The notes: generated by a model from the letters alone, not told the origin. DNA of 64,000 nt from an uncultured Lachnospiraceae bacterium (GCA_910578115.1 CAJTPO010000001.1:117852-181851); one strand, 5' to 3'; shown: positions 16,223 through 24,917, counted from the first letter of the stretch. Numbers and translations: made by a program.

Positions 16223-17539
16223 ATGACGAAGATTGATATTATTTCCGGATTTCTCGGAGCCGGTAAGACGACACTGATCAGGAAACTGCTGGAGGAGGCC
16301 CTGGCGGACTCGAAGGTGGTGCTGATCGAGAATGAATTTGGCGAGATAGGGATTGACGGCGGTTTTTTGAAGGATGCGGGTATTGAGATCAAGGAGATGA
16401 ATTCCGGATGTATCTGCTGTTCTTTGGTGGGAGATTTTGGGACTTCCCTGCGGGAGGTTCTGGATACCTATACGCCGGAGCGGATTTTGATTGAGCCGTC
16501 GGGTGTGGGCAAGTTGTCTGATGTTATGAAAGCCGTACAGGAAGCGATGGCGGATCGGGATGTGGAATTAAACAGTGCGGTGGCAGTTGTGGATGCGTGT
16601 AAGTGCAGGATGTATATCAAGAATTTTGGGGAATTTTTTGTCAATCAGATTGAACATGCGGGCACTGTCATATTGAGCAGGACGGACAAACTGAGTGAGG
16701 AGAAATTAGCCGCCTGTATCGAGCTGATCCGGGAGCACAATGCAAAGGCGACGGTTATTACGACGCCCTGGGAGACACTGGAAGGAAAGGATATACTGGA
16801 AACGATTGAGGGGGCGAAAGATCTGGAGGCAGAATTGATGCGGGAGGTGCTGGCACATCACGATGGGCATGAACATGGTCCGGACTGCACCTGCGGCTGC
16901 CATGATCATCACCATGACGGAGATGGGCATCATTCACATGACGAGTGCCACCATCATGAGGAGGAATATGGTCATCACTCACACGACGAGTGCCACCATC
17001 ATGAGGAGGAATATGGTCATCACTCACACGACGAGTGCCACCATCATGAGGAGGAACATGATCATCACTCACATGACGAGTGCCACCATCATGAGGAGGA
17101 ACATGGTCATCACTTACACGACGGGCACCATCATCATGAGGAGGAACATGGTCATCACTCACATGACGAGTGCCACCATCATGAGGAGGAACATGGTCAT
17201 CATTTACACGACGGGCACCATCATCATCATGAAGACGAACAGGAACATCATCACCACCATGCGGATGAGATTTTCACTTCCTGGGGACTGGAAACACCGG
17301 CCGTATACAGCAGGGAGGAGATTGCGCATATTCTGACACAGCTTGATCGGGAGGAGATTTATGGAATGGTTCTGAGAGCGAAAGGGATGGTGCCTTCCCG
17401 TGACGGCGGCTGGATCTACTTTGACTATGTGCCGGAGGAGAGTAATATCAGGGACGGAAAACCGGATGTGACAGGCAGGTTCTGCGTGATTGGTTCCAAA
17501 TTGAAGGAAGATAAGCTTACGGAGCTTTTCCGCAGATAG
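16223..17539 (+). CDS. CobW/P47K-family GTPase with long His-rich tandem repeat
   Basis: GTP-dependent metal chaperone family (COG0523), 438 residues. Walker A GFLGAGKT (9-16), the hallmark metal site GCICC (62-66), a base-recognition motif SRTD, then a His/Cys/Asp/Glu-rich insert (about 212-345) and a CobW C-terminal domain (about 350-438, IYGMVLRAKGMVPS and WIYFDYVP). The insert holds seven 15-residue repeats of the form GHHSHDECHHHEEEY and should bind zinc, nickel or cobalt. In known members, GTP hydrolysis gates metal delivery to a client. Likely an operon with the second CobW gene 31 bp downstream. Confidence 0.9.
   Translation: MTKIDIISGFLGAGKTTLIRKLLEEALADSKVVLIENEFGEIGIDGGFLKDAGIEIKEMNSGCICCSLVGDFGTSLREVLDTYTPERILIEPSGVGKLSDVMKAVQEAMADRDVELNSAVAVVDACKCRMYIKNFGEFFVNQIEHAGTVILSRTDKLSEEKLAACIELIREHNAKATVITTPWETLEGKDILETIEGAKDLEAELMREVLAHHDGHEHGPDCTCGCHDHHHDGDGHHSHDECHHHEEEYGHHSHDECHHHEEEYGHHSHDECHHHEEEHDHHSHDECHHHEEEHGHHLHDGHHHHEEEHGHHSHDECHHHEEEHGHHLHDGHHHHHEDEQEHHHHHADEIFTSWGLETPAVYSREEIAHILTQLDREEIYGMVLRAKGMVPSRDGGWIYFDYVPEESNIRDGKPDVTGRFCVIGSKLKEDKLTELFRR
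16925..17239 (+). repeat. In-frame 45-bp tandem repeat (seven copies)
   Basis: Seven consecutive 45-bp units at 16925, 16970, 17015, 17060, 17105, 17150 and 17195. Each encodes a 15-residue His-rich unit; units 5 and 7 are the LHDGHHHH variant and the last is degenerate. Neighbouring copies are nearly identical in DNA, so the number could change by slippage or unequal recombination. Confidence 0.9.
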
Positions 17540-17570
17540 TATAATTAACAGGAAGGGTGTGGCCATATTT

Positions 17571-18500
17571 ATGAAACCGGTCTACATGATCAACGGTTTT
17601 CTCGAGAGTGGGAAAACAGAATTTATCACATACACACTTGCACAGCCTTATTTTCAGGTGCGGGGAAAGACATTGCTCATCCTGTGTGAAGAGGGTGAGA
17701 ACGAGTATGATGAGAAGCTGCTTAAGCTGAGCCGGACGGAATTGGAATTGATCGAGTGCGAAGAGGAATTTAACAGCGCCAGATTGATTGAGCTGGAGAA
17801 GAAACATAAACCGGAGCGCATTATCATCGAATATAATGGCATGTGGAATTATAAAGAGATGAAGTTGCCATGGCATTGGCGGATCGAACAGCAGATCACG
17901 ACGATTGACGCATCTACATTTCCGATGTATTTTACTAATATGAAGTCGTTGCTGGCGGAACAGCTTCGAAAATCGGAGATGATCATTTTCAACCGATGCG
18001 ACGGTGTACAGGATCTTGGCAGCTATAAGCGCAACGTCAAGGCAATAAATCCTAAGGCAGAGATTGTATTTGAGGATTCTAACGGAGAGATCAATGAGAT
18101 TATGGAAGATGATCTTCCTTATGATTTGAAAGCGCCTGTTATCAAATTGGATAACGAGGGGTATGGTATCTGGTACTTAGATTCTCTGGATCATCTGGAA
18201 CGTTATGAGGGAAAGACGGTTCAATTCGTGGCAATGGTATTGAAACCCAGGGAATTTCCAAAAGGATATTTTGTGCCGGGGCGCATGGCCATGACCTGTT
18301 GTGCGGAAGATATGGCTTTTCTGGGTTTTGCGTGTGAATATGATAAAGTAGATACACTGCAGGAAAAGCAATGGGTGAAAGTGACTGCTGAGGTGGCGAA
18401 GGAATATTTTGCGGATTATCAGGGAGAAGGCCCTGTACTGCATGCGGTGGCAGTGGAACCGGCGAAAGCCCCCAGAGAGGAAATTATCAGTTTTATGTAA
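17571..18500 (+). CDS. CobW-like GTPase fused to a DUF1980/YcgQ-like C-terminal domain
   Basis: 309 residues. N-terminal CobW-type P-loop GFLESGKT (9-16) and a NKxD-like NRCD (141-144), but the usual CxCC metal motif is absent: its place is taken by IECEEEFN (about 61-68). The C-terminal third (about 212-300: GKTVQFVAMVLKPREF, GRMAMTCCAEDMAFLG) resembles the TIGR03943/DUF1980 domain, normally a separate protein encoded beside a permease. A CC pair at 243-244 may bind metal. Start set at ATG 17571; GTG 17559 is possible. It follows the His-rich CobW gene and probably works with it. Confidence 0.75.
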   Translation: MKPVYMINGFLESGKTEFITYTLAQPYFQVRGKTLLILCEEGENEYDEKLLKLSRTELELIECEEEFNSARLIELEKKHKPERIIIEYNGMWNYKEMKLPWHWRIEQQITTIDASTFPMYFTNMKSLLAEQLRKSEMIIFNRCDGVQDLGSYKRNVKAINPKAEIVFEDSNGEINEIMEDDLPYDLKAPVIKLDNEGYGIWYLDSLDHLERYEGKTVQFVAMVLKPREFPKGYFVPGRMAMTCCAEDMAFLGFACEYDKVDTLQEKQWVKVTAEVAKEYFADYQGEGPVLHAVAVEPAKAPREEIISFM

Positions 18501-18549
18501 AACCGGCTTTCAAAGTTTATTTTTATCTGATCTTGTTCAAAATGTTACG

Positions 18550-18572
18550 GGGGAAATTTATTGGATTTCCCC
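18550..18572 (+). terminator. Hairpin after the CobW pair
   Basis: GGGGAAAT (18550-18557) pairs perfectly with ATTTCCCC (18565-18572), followed by TGTTTG. Probably a weak intrinsic terminator for the CobW operon. Confidence 0.55.
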
Positions 18573-18575
18573 TGT

Positions 18576-18603
18576 TTGCATGAGCTGAAACCAAGTATAT
18601 ATA
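18576..18603 (+). promoter_or_regulatory. Possible promoter of the ylmH-like gene
   Basis: TTGCAT (18576-18581) and TATATA (18598-18603) are 16 bp apart, about 70 bp before the start codon and just after the hairpin at 18550-18572. Confidence 0.4.
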
Positions 18604-18675
18604 ACGATTGTTATCAACCGGGATCTGCAAGACAGTGAGCAGATTGTACAGATAATGGGAAGGAGAGCGGCAGAT

Positions 18676-19440
18676 ATGACAGAGGAAAAGGAGCTGCTGC
18701 AGTTAAAGAAGCGGCTGCTTGAGTTGGCGGGCCGCTCCTATGATCAGGGAATCTATACGTTTACGCCTTTTCTTGGGCTGTCGCAGCAGCAGGCATTCTA
18801 TGAAGTACAACGGGAGGTGGCCTATGCCGGATTTGATCTGGCAGGAGGCAGTCCTGCATGCGAGCGCAGGATGATACGGTTCGGCTGCCTGGAACGCCTT
18901 GGATATGAGGAGGATTACCCGATCCTGTGCATCAGGATCGTGCCTGCCGCACCTAAATTTGCAGAGAAGCTGACCCACAGGGATTTCCTGGGAGCGATCA
19001 TGAATCTTGGTATTGAGCGGGATACGGTGGGAGATATCTTCGTACAGGATAAAGCAGCGATTGTGTTTTGCCAGGAAAACATTGCATCTTATCTGACAGA
19101 GCAATTGATAAAGGTGAGGCATACGACGGTGAAATGTATGGTGACAGAAGTTACGGAAGAACTGCGGGCACCTGTTTTGGAGCAGGCGGCGCTGACCGTT
19201 TCCTCCCCCAGAATAGATGCGGTTATTTCCAAAGTGTATAATCTGTCAAGAAACCAGAGTCTGGATTTGTTCAGAGCGGGCCGCATATACGTGAACGGAA
19301 GACTGGTTGAGAATAACAGTTATGCTTTGAGAGAGGGAGACAGCGTCACGGTGAGGGGATTCGGCCGGTTTCTTTACGCGGGAGTACAGGGAGAGACCAG
19401 GAAGGGCAAAGTACGTGTCAGTGTGGGGATGTATCGGTAG
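18676..19440 (+). CDS. ylmH: YlmH-family RNA-binding protein (S4 domain)
   Basis: 254-residue cytosolic protein. The N-terminal region matches the YlmH/DivIVA-operon family (GIYTFTPFLGLSQQQAFYEV, HRDFLGAIMNLGIERDTVGDI) and the C-terminal 70 residues form an S4 RNA-binding domain (SLDLFRAGRIYVNGR, LREGDSVTVRGFGRF). In Firmicutes YlmH is linked to cell division clusters and to rescue of stalled large ribosomal subunits. Start at ATG 18676 because AAGGAGA lies just before; ATG 18655 overlaps the ribosome binding site. Here it is not beside sepF or divIVA, which is a looser context than in Bacillus. Confidence 0.85.
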   Translation: MTEEKELLQLKKRLLELAGRSYDQGIYTFTPFLGLSQQQAFYEVQREVAYAGFDLAGGSPACERRMIRFGCLERLGYEEDYPILCIRIVPAAPKFAEKLTHRDFLGAIMNLGIERDTVGDIFVQDKAAIVFCQENIASYLTEQLIKVRHTTVKCMVTEVTEELRAPVLEQAALTVSSPRIDAVISKVYNLSRNQSLDLFRAGRIYVNGRLVENNSYALREGDSVTVRGFGRFLYAGVQGETRKGKVRVSVGMYR

Positions 19441-19514
19441 CTGTGCTGTCTCATCACTGCGTGATGGTGTCAGGACTGATATAAGGTACGGGTATGAAAG
19501 GAAGATAAAATCAT

Positions 19515-20444
19515 ATGATTCAATATAAAGCGTTTCAATGGCTGTTTTTCTTTTATTTCTATTGTTTTTTCGGTTGGTGTTTTGAATCATCTTATGTGTC
19601 TTTGAAATCAGGCAAGCTTGTGAACAGAGGGTTTATGCGGGGACCGTTTCTGCCGTTGTATGGCAGTGGGGCTATTATGATGCTGGTCGTTTCAATGCCT
19701 TTTCGGGATAATATTCTGCTTACTTATATTGCAGGTGTGATCGGCGCTACGTCATTAGAATATATAACGGGTGTTACCATGGAGGCTTTGTTTAAAGTAA
19801 GATATTGGGACTACTCGAATCAGCGTTTTAATTTTCAGGGACACATTTGTCTGAGTTCTTCCATTGCCTGGGGATTTCTGACGATCCTGATGACCAGAGT
19901 CGTGCATATGCCGATTGAACAGTTTGTGATGTCTATACCGGGAAATCTGTTGTTCCCGGTAACAATGGCGCTGACGGTATACATTGTGGTGGATTTTACA
20001 CTGTCATTCAAGGCGGCTATGGAAATCAGGGATATACTGGTCAAGATGCAGAGGCTGAAAGAAGAAGTGGAACGTCTGCAGCGTCGCCTGGATGTGATCA
20101 TTGCCTTTAATAATGCGGAGAAACAGCAGCGGCGGCAGGAGAGCGAGCAGAGTCTGGCGGAATTGAGTGTTGGTGTCAGACAACGCTTCGTAAGTTTGAA
20201 GGAGAGCATTCAGAATATGCCTTCGGCGTACGGAGAGGGGATCAGGGAAGAAATTGCGGAGCTTCGGGGAAGATTCAGCCACTATATTGATGTGCAGAAA
20301 AGCTGCAGGGAGATGCTGGGATACTATAAACGGGATATGATCCGGAATAACCCGACCATGGTGTCAGAAAAGTTCAAAAATGTCCTGGAAGAATTGAAGC
20401 GTATTGTGAGCGGCGAACAGCGCGAGGAGGAAGAACAGGAATAA
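19515..20444 (+). CDS. CmpB-like membrane protein (putative ABC transporter permease, PF06541)
   Basis: 309 residues. The N-terminal half has four to five membrane segments with the family pattern FFGWCFESSYVSLKSGKLVNRGFMRGPFLPLYGSGA and YWDYSNQRFNFQGHICLSSSIAWG. The C-terminal 120 residues are a long charged helix, probably coiled coil (about 175-300), ending in a Glu run. GAAAGGAAG precedes ATG 19515. The family is common in Clostridia and its function is not established; the 'ABC permease' name is historical, and no ATPase accompanies it here. Confidence 0.75.
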   Translation: MIQYKAFQWLFFFYFYCFFGWCFESSYVSLKSGKLVNRGFMRGPFLPLYGSGAIMMLVVSMPFRDNILLTYIAGVIGATSLEYITGVTMEALFKVRYWDYSNQRFNFQGHICLSSSIAWGFLTILMTRVVHMPIEQFVMSIPGNLLFPVTMALTVYIVVDFTLSFKAAMEIRDILVKMQRLKEEVERLQRRLDVIIAFNNAEKQQRRQESEQSLAELSVGVRQRFVSLKESIQNMPSAYGEGIREEIAELRGRFSHYIDVQKSCREMLGYYKRDMIRNNPTMVSEKFKNVLEELKRIVSGEQREEEEQE

Positions 20445-20487
20445 AAAAGACGATCAGATCATTTACACAGTGACCTGATCGTCTTTA
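20443..20487. terminator. Bidirectional terminator between convergent genes
   Basis: GACGATCAG (20449-20457) pairs perfectly with CTGATCGTC (20475-20483), with an A-run before and a T-rich stretch after. It serves the CmpB-like gene on the plus strand and the PHP gene on the minus strand; the stem overlaps the 3' end of the latter's coding region. Confidence 0.85.
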
Positions 20488-21311
20488 TGATTGATGGGAA
20501 TATATCGTCTGTGGAAACGCCTGCCTGAACGGATCGATTCCGCAATCTGATTTTCCATCAGTTCCAGATTTCTTGCTTTGCGCCGAAACAGAGCACATGC
20601 TTTGTTGTAGAACCAGAAAGAATATACGAGGACATCATTGATCCGGCCCAGTTTATCTTTGGTGGTATGATCGTAGTGTCTGCCGCCTATCATTGTGGAT
20701 TTGCCGGCCTTAATATAGTTGATCAGTTCGGTCTCATTGGTGATGTATTCCTGTAGGATCGTGTAGCCGAAACCGACACAGGCAGCCTTGTGGGAATCGC
20801 TGCCACCTATACACGGCAGGTGATAGCGGCTGGCAAGCTGCATGGCGCGCATGTTGGAATCTGCATCTTCACAGGCATTATATCCCTCCACGAAATCAAA
20901 CCGCCGATAAATGATCTGAGCAAGTCTGCCGTGTAAGGTGTTGCGTATGCTCAGAAATTTTTCGCCACAGGGATGTGCAGGCCCAATGATACCGCCATGG
21001 CGATGAACAATCTCGATCAGCAGGATGACGGGAAGTCCGCGCAGTTCCAGAATGGGCAGCTTGACACCGACAGGCATGACGATCAGCATATGTCCGGCGT
21101 CGATGGTATCATATTCAATCCCTTTCAATACGACGAAATCTTCAGGTTTTTGGGAGAGTTTCTTATAATACCGGTATGCTTTGTAGGAGTCGTGATCCGT
21201 GATCAGCATGCCATGGTAGCCCTTTTGCTTCAATATTTCTATATTTTCCAACAATTCCAGTTTACAATCCGGAGAACCTTCTTTTGTGTGACAATGCATA
21301 TCGAGTTTCAT
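20463..21311 (-). CDS. PHP-domain phosphoesterase
   Basis: 282 residues. The PHP metal-binding motifs are in order: MHCHTKEGSPDC (His pair), TDHDSYK, a Glu in KGIEYDT, GPAHPCGEK and GGSDSHKAACVGFG. Such proteins hydrolyse phosphoesters, for example nucleoside 3',5'-bisphosphates or oligoribonucleotides (YciV/RNase AM relatives), using three metal ions. It is the only minus-strand gene in this half of the window, is convergent with the CmpB-like gene and diverges from spoIIIAA. The substrate is not determined by sequence alone. Confidence 0.85.
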   Translation of the reverse strand: MKLDMHCHTKEGSPDCKLELLENIEILKQKGYHGMLITDHDSYKAYRYYKKLSQKPEDFVVLKGIEYDTIDAGHMLIVMPVGVKLPILELRGLPVILLIEIVHRHGGIIGPAHPCGEKFLSIRNTLHGRLAQIIYRRFDFVEGYNACEDADSNMRAMQLASRYHLPCIGGSDSHKAACVGFGYTILQEYITNETELINYIKAGKSTMIGGRHYDHTTKDKLGRINDVLVYSFWFYNKACALFRRKARNLELMENQIAESIRSGRRFHRRYIPINHKDDQVTV

Positions 21312-21498
21312 ATAAAGCCCCTGTTTCCTTGTGTCATAACTTACGTAGTATATTTTACATCGATTGTCTGAAAAAATCTATATATTTTACTATCCTTTTT
21401 TTACCGTATGATTTGTGCAGGGCGGATTTTTCGTCCGTCCGCAGCAAAGCCGCAGCAGGCTGGCAGTGCATGAAATGTATTTTCCGAAACACCTTTCT

Positions 21499-21527
21499 GT
21501 CATAACTTGGACAAAGGTTCATATATT
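21499..21527 (+). promoter_or_regulatory. Sigma-E-type promoter of the spoIIIA operon
   Basis: GTCATAA (21499-21505) and CATATATT (21520-21527) are 14 bp apart, close to the Bacillus sigma-E consensus (-35 with ATA, -10 CATACAHT). The start would be about 12 bp before the spoIIIAA ribosome binding site region. This matches the mother-cell sigma-E control known for spoIIIA. Confidence 0.7.
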
Positions 21528-21546
21528 GAGATAAGGAGGAAGGCAG

Positions 21547-22491
21547 ATGAGACAGGAAGAAGTACTGCACATGTTTCCGCAGGAGATGAGAAGAAGGTGG
21601 GAGCAGGTTGCCGGACAGGCGGATTGTCTGCAGGAGATCAGGCTGCGTGTGAATGTTCCTGCGACAGTCTGGATTGATAACAGGGAGTGGTTTGTAGACG
21701 CAGAGGGAAAACTGACGAACAGATGGCCGGAAGAAGGAGCCTGCAGACCGGAAGAATTGGATGCAATTTTAAAACATCTTTGTCAGTATTCAGTATATGC
21801 ATATGCAGATGAGATCCGACAGGGGTTTTTAACGATACAGGGCGGGCATCGGGTGGGATTGTCCGGACAGGTTGTCATGGAAGAAGGAAACAGGATACGC
21901 AATTTAAAATACATACGCTATTTAAATATCCGTATTGCTCATGAGATAAAAGGTGTGGCTGACAGGCTGCTTCCCTATCTGTATGACGAACGGGGACAGG
22001 CGCTCAATACGCTGTTGATTTCACCGCCGGGGTGTGGTAAGACAACAATGCTGCGGGATATTATCAGACATCTGTCCAACGGTACGGTTTATGGGAACGG
22101 GATGAATGTCAGTGTGGTGGATGAAAGGTCAGAGATTGCCGGAAGCTATCTGGGAATTGCCCAGAATGATGTGGGAATCAGGACGGATGTGCTGGACGGC
22201 TGTCCGAAACAGGAGGGGATGATGCTTGTAATCCGTGCCATGTCGCCACAGGTGCTGGCCGTAGACGAGTTGGGAAACGAGGGAGATATACGGGCGCTGC
22301 AGGTGGCCAGTGGATGCGGATGTAAGCTGATTGCAACGATCCACGGCGCTTCACTGGCAGATGTAAGAAATAAGAAGTACATGTGTAATATAATTGCAGA
22401 CAGGCTCTTTGAACGTTATCTTGTACTTACAAGAAAAAACGGACGTTGTGAAATTGAAGGTATCTATGACCGGGAAGGGATGCGATGTTGA
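21547..22491 (+). CDS. spoIIIAA: Stage III sporulation protein AA (secretion ATPase-like)
   Basis: 314-residue ATPase related to type II/IV secretion ATPases. It is thought to energise assembly of the mother-cell SpoIIIA channel that joins forespore SpoIIQ. Walker A SPPGCGKTTMLRD (about 158-170), Walker B-like VLAVDELGNEGD and a conserved IATIHG are present. The N-terminal IRLRVNVPATVWID and RVGLSGQVV are family blocks. AAGGAGGAAGGC precedes ATG 21547. First gene of the complete eight-gene operon, behind a sigma-E-type promoter. Confidence 0.95.
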   Translation: MRQEEVLHMFPQEMRRRWEQVAGQADCLQEIRLRVNVPATVWIDNREWFVDAEGKLTNRWPEEGACRPEELDAILKHLCQYSVYAYADEIRQGFLTIQGGHRVGLSGQVVMEEGNRIRNLKYIRYLNIRIAHEIKGVADRLLPYLYDERGQALNTLLISPPGCGKTTMLRDIIRHLSNGTVYGNGMNVSVVDERSEIAGSYLGIAQNDVGIRTDVLDGCPKQEGMMLVIRAMSPQVLAVDELGNEGDIRALQVASGCGCKLIATIHGASLADVRNKKYMCNIIADRLFERYLVLTRKNGRCEIEGIYDREGMRC

Positions 22492-23003
22492 AAGCGGCTG
22501 GCTGTCTCTGCATATTGGTGGGCTGTATTGGCTGGGGCGGCAACAAAATCAGGGATGAGAAGAGAAGAATACGGAATATGCAGGAATTGATCCGTATCAT
22601 CAGAAGAATACAAAATGAGATCGATTATGGAAAGCATACACTGCCGGAGATATGCCTGATCCTGTCAGAATACTCCCGAGAACCTTTTCGCGAGTGTTTT
22701 AAGTCTATTTATGAGCGGACAGGCAGACAGGACGATGTGTGTCTGGAACAGATATGGATGCAGGAGACGATACGGTGTATGCAGACTGCATATCTGCAGG
22801 ATGAGGAACAGGAAATATTAATAAATCTGCCGCAGAATCTGGGATTGCAGGAAGGGAAGCATCAGGCGGAGAGTATCGGACAGTCTATGGATCTGCTTAT
22901 CCGGAAATGCAGACAGGCAGAAGAAGCCTATGAGAATAAAGCCAGAATGATATTCAGTCTGAGCATTCTGACAGGAGTATTTTTGGTGATCCTGCTGCTA
23001 TAG
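22485..23003 (+). CDS. spoIIIAB: Stage III sporulation protein AB
   Basis: 172 residues with an N-terminal hydrophobic segment (AAGCLCILVGCIGWGG), a helical cytoplasmic body and a C-terminal hydrophobic end (MIFSLSILTGVFLVILLL). This resembles the GspF-like partner expected for the SpoIIIAA ATPase. It overlaps spoIIIAA by seven bases. The length matches Bacillus SpoIIIAB. Confidence 0.9.
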   Translation: MLKAAGCLCILVGCIGWGGNKIRDEKRRIRNMQELIRIIRRIQNEIDYGKHTLPEICLILSEYSREPFRECFKSIYERTGRQDDVCLEQIWMQETIRCMQTAYLQDEEQEILINLPQNLGLQEGKHQAESIGQSMDLLIRKCRQAEEAYENKARMIFSLSILTGVFLVILLL

Positions 23004-23026
23004 AGCGGGGGACATAAGGAGGATAC

Positions 23027-23221
23027 ATGAGTGTAAGTCTTATTTTTAAGATAGCGGCGGTGGGCATCCTGGTTACAATACTGAATCAGGTTCTGAAGCA
23101 CAGCGGCAGAGAGGAACATGCATTTCTGATCAGTCTGGCAGGGCTGATCCTGGTATTAACCTGGCTTATTCCCTATATTTATGATCTGTTTGTGATGGTA
23201 CAGGACTTGTTTGCCATGTAG
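23027..23221 (+). CDS. spoIIIAC: Stage III sporulation protein AC
   Basis: 64-residue, two-helix membrane protein with the conserved middle LNQVLKHSGREEHAFLISLAGLILV. Size and position between AB and AD match the family. It is thought to form part of the membrane platform of the channel. AAGGAGG precedes ATG 23027. Confidence 0.92.
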   Translation: MSVSLIFKIAAVGILVTILNQVLKHSGREEHAFLISLAGLILVLTWLIPYIYDLFVMVQDLFAM

Positions 23222-23294
23222 AGCGGGCAGAATAGCCGTGGGGTGCGGTAACATTGCATGTGTTATGTCTCATTCTGTGCGAGGGGAAGGTGTT

Positions 23295-23681
23295 ATGGAG
23301 ATTATTCGGATCGGGTTCATTGGTATCGTTGGCATTCTGCTTGCGGTTCCGTTAAAAAGTTACAAGGCAGAATACGGAATTTATATGGGAATTGCAGTCT
23401 GCCTTATTATTTTCGGATATGCCATACAGTATTTTAACGGCATATTGTCGTCTATGGAACGTCTGCGGGAATATCTTGAAGATAACTATAGTTATTTGAC
23501 AGTACTCTTGAAAGCTGTAGGAGCTACTTATGTATGTGAATTCTGTGCCGGTATTTGTAAAGACGCCGGGTACGGAGGAATAGCGGGACAAGTCGAGATG
23601 CTTGGCAAGTTGTATATTCTTTTGACCGGAATGCCGGTATTGATGACATTGCTTGAGAGTATACAGACAATTGCAGGATAA
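23295..23681 (+). CDS. spoIIIAD: Stage III sporulation protein AD
   Basis: 128-residue membrane protein with three to four hydrophobic segments and the family block CEFCAGICKDAGYGGIAGQVEM. Start set at ATG 23295 (MEIIRIG) behind GGGGAAGG; the frame opens upstream to 23211, but that extension has no hydrophobic or conserved content. The gene after it starts only after a 147-bp gap, which is unusually wide for this operon. Confidence 0.92.
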   Translation: MEIIRIGFIGIVGILLAVPLKSYKAEYGIYMGIAVCLIIFGYAIQYFNGILSSMERLREYLEDNYSYLTVLLKAVGATYVCEFCAGICKDAGYGGIAGQVEMLGKLYILLTGMPVLMTLLESIQTIAG

Positions 23682-23828
23682 ATGACGCAGTTTCAATGTG
23701 GATCCGGTTTTTTTGCAGGAAATCTTTCATGTATGATCGCAGGATGAACAGGCGTGATAATGGCGGATAAAAATAAATGGCGGAAGTTATCTTATGACTG
23801 TCCGTGAAAGAAGGGCAGGGATGAGCGG

Positions 23829-24896
23829 ATGGGAATGGAAGAAGGCAGTCTGATATGGGAAAGCATGGATCTGAATGCGGTAATGATCGATTTTCAGCAG
23901 CTGTATCCGGAATATACGTTTGACGGCAGGCATGTGATGGAGCTTATTTTGCAGGGGAAATTATGGAATGCCATCAAAGAGCTGGCCGGTGGAGTGACGG
24001 GTGTAATTAATTCACAGGCGGGAGAATTCAAAGCGTTATTTTTGGTGATTCTGGTGCTGGGAATCGTGGCGGCGGTATTCGTTAATTTTGCGGATTTATT
24101 CCAGGATCACCAGGTGTCGGATCTTGCATTCTATTTTGTTTATATGCTTTTGACTGCAGTGCTGATGAAATCTTTTGAGAGTGGTATGGGTATAGTGCGG
24201 GAGATTCTGGAATCAGTCACTGTTTTTATGAAGCTTTATATTCCGACCTATATGATAGCGGTGGGAAGCGCCTCCGGCATTGCCTCCGCCTCCGTTTATT
24301 ATCAGGTACTGTTATTTATTGTCTATTTGATAGAGTGGGGATATTTAACGATCCTGCTTCCGGGTGTTTACAGTTATGTCCTGTTGACGGTGATCAACGG
24401 GATCTGGATGGAAGAAAAGCTGACTCTTTTGCTGGAGCTGCTTGGAAAGGCAATCGGGGTCAGTGTCAAAATTACAGTAGGTATTATCACAGGGTTCAGT
24501 ATGCTGCAGGCAATGGTATCTCCTGTTATTGATTCTTTGCAGTCGTCCGTACTCAAGAAAGCCATGGCGGCAATACCAGGAATCGGCGGACTGACAGAAG
24601 GCATGTTTGAGATGGTGGTGGGTTCTGCGGTTCTGGTCAAAAACAGTGTTGGTCTGTATATTACCCTGGTGTTGATCGTTGTGTGCCTTGTGCCTGTTTT
24701 GAAACTGCTGCTTCTTGGCGGAGTGATCAAGTCCGGAGCTGCCCTGATGGGTATCATAAGTGACAGACGCATGGCGAATTGTGCAAACAGGGTTGGGGAC
24801 GGTAATCTTATGCTGTTGAAGATAGCCTTATCTTCCATAGGAATGTTTGTGATCCAGATCGCGGTCATCACTTACACAACAAGCGGAAGGATGTGA
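23829..24896 (+). CDS. spoIIIAE: Stage III sporulation protein AE
   Basis: 355-residue polytopic membrane protein, the large channel component, with about eight hydrophobic segments and the family blocks PTYMIAVGSASG and GIGGLTEGMFEMVVGSA. An in-frame stop at 23805 fixes the start at or after 23829. Bacillus-type SpoIIIAE usually starts with a cleavable signal peptide, but none is visible here: the protein opens with an acidic soluble stretch (about 1-70). The 147-bp gap upstream holds no other gene. Confidence 0.9.
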   Translation: MGMEEGSLIWESMDLNAVMIDFQQLYPEYTFDGRHVMELILQGKLWNAIKELAGGVTGVINSQAGEFKALFLVILVLGIVAAVFVNFADLFQDHQVSDLAFYFVYMLLTAVLMKSFESGMGIVREILESVTVFMKLYIPTYMIAVGSASGIASASVYYQVLLFIVYLIEWGYLTILLPGVYSYVLLTVINGIWMEEKLTLLLELLGKAIGVSVKITVGIITGFSMLQAMVSPVIDSLQSSVLKKAMAAIPGIGGLTEGMFEMVVGSAVLVKNSVGLYITLVLIVVCLVPVLKLLLLGGVIKSGAALMGIISDRRMANCANRVGDGNLMLLKIALSSIGMFVIQIAVITYTTSGRM

Positions 24897-24917
24897 CGAA
24901 TGGAAAAAGAGGTGGAA

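Noticed and set aside
16925..17239. CRISPR-like array
   Set aside because: The units are contiguous without unique spacers, preserve one reading frame and encode the metal-binding tract.
16758..17336. Repetitive open frames on both strands over the His-rich region
   Set aside because: They are out-of-frame readings of the 45-bp tandem repeat inside the CobW gene.
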